Program-made: the position numbers and the translations under genes
Assembly: GCA_027053375.1 (NCBI GenBank)
Contig: JALUJC010000312.1
Span: forward strand, 1 to 7,220
Direction: 5' to 3'
Length of the DNA stretch: 7,220 nt
DNA from: Caldifarciminota bacterium
GTDB taxonomy: Bacteria; Hydrothermota; Hydrothermia; S141-80
Shown here: positions 6,232 through 7,220 of the stretch, piece after piece
How positions within the stretch are numbered: position 1 is the first letter of the stretch
How the letters are laid out: every line of letters starts with the position of its first letter
Notes under the pieces: generated by a model
Databases searched by the model: none
What the model was told of the DNA's origin: nothing
The model's input: the letters and a program-made list of their open reading frames with translations, nothing else

Positions 6232-7220
6232 GAATTCCCTCCAGGGTTTCTCGGACGTCGGTCCATACCGCCCATGCCGCTCGGGGTTTGCGGTGGGGCC
6301 GCATGCGTTCCACTTTTTGCTTCAGGCGTTCTGGATTCAGGACGTGACTCTCTACCCAGGCGCGGAATTTTTCCGGTCGCAGGTTCCCTTCCTGCATCCA
6401 GTCCATGGCACGCAAGCGCGCCATTTCCCGGGCATTGGCCTCCTGGTGTCCCCGGGCAGCCCCGGGCCAGGGAATGAGCAGGGTGGGAACGGTGAAGGCA
6501 AGCAGTTCGGCGATAGCCCCACCCCCAGCACGCGATACGGCAACGGTCGCTGCGCGATAGGCCAGGCCCATCCGCTGACAGTAGGGCTGGAGAACCACGC
6601 CCTCCGGTGGGGGATGCGCTTCAGCCCAGGATTGATTCGCCTCACCCGTGAGCAGAAAAACCTGGTACCGTTTGCCGGGTCGCAGGGATTGGAGGGCCAG
6701 ACGGACCAGGGGACGCGCCCCCAGGCTCCCCCCCATCACCAGAACAGTGGGTCTGTGGGGGTCAAGCCCCAGCATCTTGCGGGCTTCTTCCGGGGTGTGC
6801 GCTTGGAATTCCCGGAGCAGGGAAGGTCGGATCGGATTCCCGGTCCACCGGCCTTTTCTTCCGAAATGGGGAAGGGAGGCGGCGAAGCTGAGATACACCC
6901 GGCGCGCAAAGGGTCGCATCCAGGAAACCACCCGGCCGGGGACCACATTCTGCTCCAGAAGGAAAAGGGGAAGGCGGAGCTGGAGGGCTGCAAGTAGTCC
7001 GGGCAGGCTCGCATAGCTGCCGAATGCCAGGACAGCCTGAATGTTCTCCGCGCGGAAACGCTGCCGTAAAAGTCCCGCGGAACGAATGATCCGCTGAAGG
7101 TTCGGGGGGAGGTCCCGACGAAACCGCAGGGGAGGTGCGTCATACGTCTCGGTCCCTTCCGGGAGCGAGGTCTGGATATGGAGACGCCCCACAAACAACT
7201 GGGCCTCCACCCCCATCTCC
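6218..7220 (-). CDS. murG: UDP-GlcNAc:lipid I transferase MurG (5' end outside window)
   Basis: MurG is the GT-B glycosyltransferase that moves GlcNAc from UDP-GlcNAc to lipid I at the inner face of the membrane, yielding lipid II. The gene runs off the window: the ATG at 7216 is internal, because the preceding codon (GAG) is open and the family's N-terminal GGTGGH..PA segment is not present. Counting from that Met, the fragment shows AFGSYASLPGLLAA (64-77, for GfGGYvS.P.l.AA), LLEQNVVPGRV (86-96), TGNPIR (125-130), VMGGSLGA (160-167), SRAGGGAIAEL (228-238, the UDP-GlcNAc-binding region) and IPWPGAARGHQEANA (248-262). About 25-30 residues are estimated missing from the usual length of about 355. 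Small departures from consensus are Leu for the His of HEQN and Ser for Gly in GGY. The glycine-rich C-terminal donor site looks intact, so an active enzyme is likely. Confidence 0.96.
   Translation of the reverse strand, partial: EMGVEAQLFVGRLHIQTSLPEGTETYDAPPLRFRRDLPPNLQRIIRSAGLLRQRFRAENIQAVLAFGSYASLPGLLAALQLRLPLFLLEQNVVPGRVVSWMRPFARRVYLSFAASLPHFGRKGRWTGNPIRPSLLREFQAHTPEEARKMLGLDPHRPTVLVMGGSLGARPLVRLALQSLRPGKRYQVFLLTGEANQSWAEAHPPPEGVVLQPYCQRMGLAYRAATVAVSRAGGGAIAELLAFTVPTLLIPWPGAARGHQEANAREMARLRAMDWMQEGNLRPEKFRAWVESHVLNPERLKQKVERMRPHRKPRAAWAVWTDVRETLEGIHADS
6237..6242 (-). promoter_or_regulatory. Shine-Dalgarno of murC
   Basis: GGAGGG on the minus strand, 5 bases before the ATG at 6231, lies within the last codons of murG. 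It is a near-perfect anti-16S match and fixes the murC start at MLIPEQ, where the family N-terminus begins. Confidence 0.8.

Noticed and set aside
4729..6477. A 582-codon plus-strand open frame opposite murB, murC and murG
   Set aside because: It is antisense to three clear mur genes, and its composition (many Pro, Gly, His, Arg) is what high-GC codon bias produces on the opposite strand. It has no recognisable motif.
1..7220. CRISPR arrays, tRNA or rRNA genes, insertion sequences, and rho-independent terminators
   Set aside because: I saw no spaced direct repeats, no tRNA-like fold or rRNA sequence, no transposase, and no GC hairpin followed by a T-run on the minus strand between genes; coding sequence fills the window.

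Overview
The window is a tightly packed run of seven genes, all on the minus strand. It forms the distal part of a bacterial division and cell wall (dcw) cluster. In transcription order, from high to low coordinates, it reads murG (5' end outside the window), murC, murB, a very short ftsQ-like gene, ftsA, ftsZ, and then a large open frame that runs off the low-coordinate end. Neighbouring genes overlap or are separated by at most 23 bases. I see no promoter or terminator inside, so this looks like one polycistronic unit. There is no stretch of 300 bases without a gene.

The first half (about 3984-7220) is peptidoglycan precursor synthesis. MurC adds L-alanine to UDP-MurNAc, MurB makes UDP-MurNAc by reducing the enolpyruvyl intermediate, and MurG adds GlcNAc to lipid I to make lipid II. 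These three proteins carry nearly all the expected family motifs. The second half (about 1299-3990) is the core divisome: FtsQ (membrane scaffold), FtsA (membrane tether) and FtsZ (tubulin-like ring protein). This half is noticeably divergent. The FtsQ candidate is only 118 residues, FtsA has altered nucleotide-binding motifs, and FtsZ has an unusual guanine-side helix and a tubulin-like GGGTGSG loop.

The last gene (1-1294) begins 4 bases after the ftsZ stop and is open for 431 codons without ending. By eye it looks like a decayed GGDEF-type domain followed by a STAND/AAA-like region whose P-loop lacks the Gly-Lys-Ser/Thr core. I do not recognise it as a standard dcw gene, and it is the most novel element here.

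The organism is a bacterium with peptidoglycan and a moderately high GC content. The gene order murG-murC-murB-ftsQ-ftsA-ftsZ is common, but the divergent FtsA, FtsQ and FtsZ suggest a deep-branching or uncultivated lineage. I cannot name the phylum from the sequence alone.
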